Source: TWA4 sp051879215
Lineage (GTDB): Bacteria > Bacillota > Clostridia > Lachnospirales > Lachnospiraceae
DNA length: 16,092 nt
Direction: 5' to 3'
NCBI GenBank assembly: GCA_051879215.1
Contig: JBJELP010000060.1
Location: 1-16,092, forward strand
Shown here in pieces: positions 15,556-16,092 of the stretch. A program made the translations under genes and the position numbers. The notes beneath the pieces are model-generated. The model did no database searches and was not told the DNA's origin. It worked only from the letters and a program-made list of their open reading frames with translations. Each line of letters opens with the position of its first letter. Position 1 is the first letter of the stretch.

Positions 15556-15632
15556 ATGATACCAGAGGCAAAAGGTCATGCTTGCATGAAAAAAATCCGT
15601 AGGTATCATGGGTTCACCCCCTTTTGAACCCA
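15556..15632 (+). other. Nested stem structure before the carboxyltransferase gene
   Basis: ATGATACC (15556-15563) and GGTATCAT (15602-15609) form a closing stem around a small hairpin, TCATGC/GCATGA (15576-15581, 15584-15589). A second hairpin, TGGGTTC/GAACCCA (15609-15615, 15626-15632), follows at once and ends 21 bases before the ribosome binding site. The two stems share base 15609, so they may compete. I match it to no known riboswitch class. Confidence 0.4.
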
Positions 15633-15668
15633 ACATCTTATTATAGAAATAATGGAGGACATATACAT

Positions 15669-16092
15669 ATGAGTAATTCTTTAGCAGCAATGCGTATCAG
15701 CGGATTACTGGATGAAGGAAGCTTTGTGGAAATCGGCGGTGCAGTCACAGCCAGAAGCACTTCCTTTAATATGCCTCAGAAGGATACTCCTTCCGATGGT
15801 GTCATTACCGGCTATGGTCTGATCGACTGCAAACCTGTTTTTGTGTACAGCCAGAACGCAGCGGTTCTGGGCGGTACCATTGGTGAAATGCATGCAAAAA
15901 AAATTGTAAAGCTGTATGAGATGGCTATGAAAACAGGGGCTCCTGTGATCGGTCTGATCGACTGTGCCGGTCTCAGACTCCAGGAGGTAACCGATGCACT
16001 GAATGCTTTTGGTGAGGTTTATGCATGCCAGATCAAAGCAAGCGGTGTGATTCCTCAGATTACCGGTATTTTCGGTGTCTGCGGCGGCGGTA
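15669..16092 (+). CDS. Acyl-CoA carboxyltransferase-type decarboxylase subunit, 5' part
   Basis: These are the first 141 codons of a biotin-dependent carboxyltransferase of the MmdA/PccB type; the gene runs off the right edge. LLDEGSFVEIG (13-23), VLGGTIGEMHAKKI (66-79), DCAGLRLQE (98-106, where related enzymes have DSGGARIQE) and GVCGGG (136-141, an oxyanion-type loop) mark the fold. The family's usual N-terminal segment of about 30 residues is missing; the protein begins almost directly at the first conserved motif. The ATG has GGAGG 10 bases upstream. Such subunits work with biotin carrier and membrane subunits in sodium-pumping decarboxylases, or in acyl-CoA carboxylases. Next to citrate lyase, a role in decarboxylating a product derived from the keto acid is plausible, but oxaloacetate decarboxylase itself normally uses an unrelated (OadA) subunit. 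Confidence 0.82.
   Translation, partial: MSNSLAAMRISGLLDEGSFVEIGGAVTARSTSFNMPQKDTPSDGVITGYGLIDCKPVFVYSQNAAVLGGTIGEMHAKKIVKLYEMAMKTGAPVIGLIDCAGLRLQEVTDALNAFGEVYACQIKASGVIPQITGIFGVCGGG

Noticed and set aside
15556..15632. Known riboswitch before the carboxyltransferase
   Set aside because: I compared by eye with the conserved cores of the c-di-GMP, SAM, fluoride, THF, purine and ZTP classes as I remember them, and none fits. I therefore report only an unassigned structured leader.

Overview
The window looks like chromosomal DNA from an anaerobic Gram-positive bacterium of the Clostridia, probably Lachnospiraceae. I base this on strong AGGAGG-type ribosome binding sites, GTG and TTG starts, moderately AT-rich sequence and the protein families present. 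It is tightly packed with metabolic genes. I see no tRNA, rRNA, insertion sequence, phage gene or CRISPR array. The theme is tricarboxylic acid (citrate-type) metabolism. Every gene reads on the + strand except the first.

Region by region: (1) 1-828, minus strand, 5' part of a 2-hydroxycarboxylate (citrate/malate) carrier. (2) 829-1133, divergent regulatory gap. (3) 1134-5672, an oxidative arm: a GltD/PreT-like Fe-S flavoprotein, an aconitase and an isocitrate dehydrogenase. Together the last two would turn citrate into 2-oxoglutarate, while the flavoprotein could handle the electrons. (4) 5896-7661, two tandem LysR-type regulators that are clear paralogues, bracketed by hairpin terminators. 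(5) 7811-10115, a beta-propeller lactonase and a MatC/SLC13-like carboxylate transporter. (6) 10263-13028, citDEF, the three structural subunits of citrate (or citramalate) lyase. (7) 13119-15398, a second, divergent aconitase-superfamily hydratase that resembles the uncharacterised E. coli YbhJ type. (8) 15399-15668, a hairpin-rich leader. (9) 15669-end, the start of an acyl-CoA carboxyltransferase-type decarboxylase subunit.

The simplest reading is a citrate hub. Two unrelated carriers bring in the acid. One arm oxidises it through aconitase and isocitrate dehydrogenase. The other cleaves it with citrate lyase to acetate and a keto acid. The second hydratase, the lactonase and the carboxyltransferase are not needed for plain citrate fermentation. 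They raise the possibility that the right-hand half degrades a related compound, such as a lactone or an unsaturated tricarboxylate, that is converted into a substrate for the CitDEF lyase. The citrate lyase accessory genes (citC, citX, citG) are not in this window.

Four starts were chosen from ribosome-binding-site position and family N-termini rather than as the longest open frame: 1134 (ATG), 2505 (GTG), 6792 (TTG) and 10263 (GTG).
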